From an uncultured Acetatifactor sp. (GTDB lineage Bacteria > Bacillota > Clostridia > Lachnospirales > Lachnospiraceae), in the NCBI GenBank assembly GCA_910585015.1, contig CAJUCT010000014.1, positions 1-34,905 of the forward strand: a stretch of DNA of 34,905 bases, read 5' to 3'. Under the pieces are notes generated by a model that saw only the letters and a list, made by a program, of their open reading frames with translations, was not told the origin of the DNA and searched no databases. The position numbers were made by a program, and so were the translations under genes. Of this stretch, positions 34,748 through 34,905 are shown one piece after another. Within the stretch, counting starts at the first letter, position 1; each line of letters opens with the position of its first letter.

Positions 34748-34905
34748 TATAGAGTTCCGCATATTTCCAAGCTGTACACAATGCAGGAGATCAATATCCG
34801 GCCACTTAGGTGTCCGTATATTGATCTGTGTACAGCTTTGAAATATGCTGTATAGAGTTCCGCATATTTCCAAGCTGTACACAATGCAGGAGATCAATAT
34901 CCGGC
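34748..34905 (-). repeat. Tandem 103-bp long-hairpin units upstream of mutS2, cut by the window end
   Basis: A full unit at 34748-34850 and 55 bp of a second (34851-34905) are identical where they overlap. The unit folds like the parA-parB units: GCATATTTCC (34759-34768) with GAAATATGC (34840-34848), TGTACAC (34773-34779) with GTGTACA (34828-34834), GATCAATAT with ATATTGATC, and a CAC-TTAG-GTG tip. An unpaired CAGGA-containing bulge is again on one side. It shares the head AGAGTTCCG with the other family. The array continues beyond the window. Confidence 0.88.

Noticed and set aside
34732..34884. N-terminal extension of MutS2 by 51 residues
   Set aside because: The extra frame is the hairpin repeat read through; MutS2 proteins start close to the MNEKGLKILEYDK segment.

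Overview
This window is a bacterial chromosomal replication-origin region. It looks like a low-GC Gram-positive of class Clostridia, most likely a Lachnospiraceae-type organism. That judgement rests on the gene order rpmH-rnpA-yidD-yidC-jag-mnmE-mnmG-rsmG-parA-parB on one side of dnaA and dnaN-yaaA-recF-gyrB-gyrA on the other, on DUF4446 and DUF3881 genes beside serS, and on ECF-type vitamin uptake. No species can be named from sequence alone.

Layout. 1-302 is the tail of something inserted at the 3' end of a tRNA-Arg(CCT) gene (303-376, minus): a truncated CDS and short repeats that look like integrase arm sites. From 445 to 16087 almost everything reads on the minus strand, away from the origin: DUF3881, serS, an HD-GYP protein, DUF4446, parB, parA, a DegS/DegU-like two-component pair, rsmG, mnmG, mnmE, jag, yidC, yidD, rnpA and rpmH. 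The origin lies in the rpmH-dnaA gap (16088-16588), with a second DnaA-box cluster in the dnaA-dnaN gap (17945-18244). dnaA, dnaN, the S4-domain gene yaaA, recF, gyrB and gyrA then read on the plus strand. They are followed by accessory genes: an AraC/GyrI-like regulator, a CPA2 cation:proton antiporter coupled to an unrecognised nuclease-like protein, and a cobalamin riboswitch controlling a DUF4430 surface protein and an ECF S-component. From 30185 to the end the genes read on the minus strand again: an OmpR-type two-component pair and mutS2.

How the genes work together. DnaA, DnaN, RecF, GyrA and GyrB initiate and sustain replication. ParA and ParB act on parS sites between parA and the DegU-like gene to segregate the origin. 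RnpA, MnmE/MnmG, RsmG, YidC, YidD and Jag form the usual RNA-processing and membrane-insertion cluster. The 28.7-30.2 kb module is best read as B12 acquisition repressed by B12.

Most unusual features. (1) Tandem ~104-bp long-hairpin units lie directly upstream of the parB ribosome binding site, and a sequence-divergent family with the same architecture lies directly upstream of mutS2; stem bases differ but pairing is kept. (2) A 43-bp perfect copy of the mnmG 3' coding region lies inverted in the parS intergenic region, so recombination between the copies could invert about 3 kb. (3) A putative PD-(D/E)XK-like protein of unknown function is translationally coupled to the antiporter.
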